Assembly: GCA_003635265.1 (NCBI GenBank)
Contig: PYIZ01000035.1
Span: forward strand, 1 to 32,737
Direction: 5' to 3'
Length of the DNA stretch: 32,737 nucleotides
Origin: Candidatus Poribacteria bacterium
GTDB lineage: Bacteria; Poribacteria; WGA-4E; PCPOR2b
Below, piece by piece: positions 32,438 through 32,737 of the stretch. A model generated the notes under the pieces. That model was not told the origin of the DNA. It did no database searches and saw nothing but the letters and a program-made list of their open reading frames with translations. The position numbers and the translations under genes are program-made. Position 1 is the stretch's first letter. Every line of letters begins with the position of its first letter.

Positions 32438-32540
32438 GTTCACTAGTTCCCCGATAAAATCGGGATCGAAACCGATGCCGTTACCGAGCATTCCGCTACG
32501 CGGAACATTAATGAACCAATGTACTAATGAACCAATGACT
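32438..32540. repeat. Palindromes and AATGAACC tandem tract after MITE copy 2
   Basis: This gene-free remainder holds CCCGAT-AAA-ATCGGG (32450-32464), TTCCGC-TAC-GCGGAA (32491-32505) and a tandem tract of AATGAACCAATG-type units (32508-32540) like that at 15207-15245. The start, GTTCACTAGTTCC, is an inverted form of the same unit. Nothing here looks coding. Confidence 0.6.
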
Positions 32541-32541
32541 T

Positions 32542-32737
32542 TCACCGGTCAGTCCATGAGTTATGCCAAATCAGTTCATTTTGCTTTGGGTCGTCCAGTA
32601 AATCACCAACTGTCAGCGAATTGAAATAGTCCTCCGGCAGAACATTCTGTTTACCATTAAACGTCGAACCGTCAGGCATAAAGGCGCACGTCATCGCACG
32701 GCGCGGTCGGGTCGTCATGTTTGGTCCCGCGGCGTGG
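32542..32737 (-). CDS. Phytanoyl-CoA dioxygenase (PhyH) family protein, C-terminal part
   Basis: The minus-strand frame entering from the right edge gives 64 residues and a TGA at 32544-32542. It starts at HAAGPNMTTRPRRAM, which is the distal iron-binding His followed by the arginines of the 2-oxoglutarate site, and goes on with CAFMPDG and EDYFNSLTVGDLLDDP, the usual end of one PhyH subgroup. The N-terminal two-thirds, with the HxD motif, lie outside the window. This is the fourth PhyH gene in 33 kb. Short, but the match to the family end is clear. Confidence 0.8.
   Translation of the reverse strand, partial: HAAGPNMTTRPRRAMTCAFMPDGSTFNGKQNVLPEDYFNSLTVGDLLDDPKQNELIWHNSWTDR

Overview
The window is a gene-dense stretch of a Gram-negative bacterial chromosome: kdsB shows that Kdo-based lipopolysaccharide is made, and there is a lipoprotein with a clear lipobox. 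Four separate phytanoyl-CoA dioxygenase (PhyH) genes, together with sugar-acid enzymes, a DUF6807 protein, palindrome-rich intergenic DNA and mid-range GC, resemble what is known of Candidatus Poribacteria and similar uncultured lineages. That assignment is an inference from gene content, not something the sequence proves. No rRNA, tRNA, CRISPR array, phage or complete insertion sequence was seen.

Layout. 1-4001 (minus strand) is a run of small-molecule catabolic genes: a truncated acetyl-xylan-esterase-like protein without its nucleophile, an intact paralogue, two PhyH dioxygenases and a dienelactone hydrolase. 4081-6450 (minus) is a haem operon, small membrane protein - hemE - hemH, behind a good sigma-70-type promoter. 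6664-9707 (plus) holds kdsB, a minimal nucleotidyltransferase and pyrG; pyrG makes the CTP that KdsB uses. 9866-13937 (plus) is a three-gene cassette of a LarA-family nickel racemase/epimerase, a Gfo/Idh/MocA oxidoreductase and a ThDP enzyme, with a 30-bp perfect palindrome before the third gene. It converges on an amidohydrolase (13966-15165).

15284-20692 (minus) holds aroB and a probable sugar-acid degradation set: PhyH, a DgoD-like enolase-superfamily dehydratase, an HpaI-type aldolase and an aldo/keto reductase. A perfect-consensus promoter (TTGACA, 17 bp, TATAAT) lies at the head. 21075-22980 (plus) has an SDR/epimerase-like protein and a P1-family peptidase; the peptidase stop codon overlaps that of a convergent coiled-coil gene. 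glnE (to 26903) encodes a two-domain glutamine synthetase adenylyltransferase. Next come two divergent SDR genes with facing promoters, an MFS transporter and a DUF6807 protein.

The right end (31393-32541) is repeat-rich. Two copies of a TA-flanked MITE-like element bracket a lipoprotein gene, followed by the C-terminus of a fourth PhyH gene. A family of short palindromes (core CCCGATNNATCGGG) occurs in intergenic DNA, inside both MITE copies, over a possible glnE start codon and in frame within glnE. I found no defence or toxin-antitoxin system. The observations I rate highest are the palindrome family and MITE pair, the LarA cassette, and the esterase pair in which one member lacks its catalytic serine.
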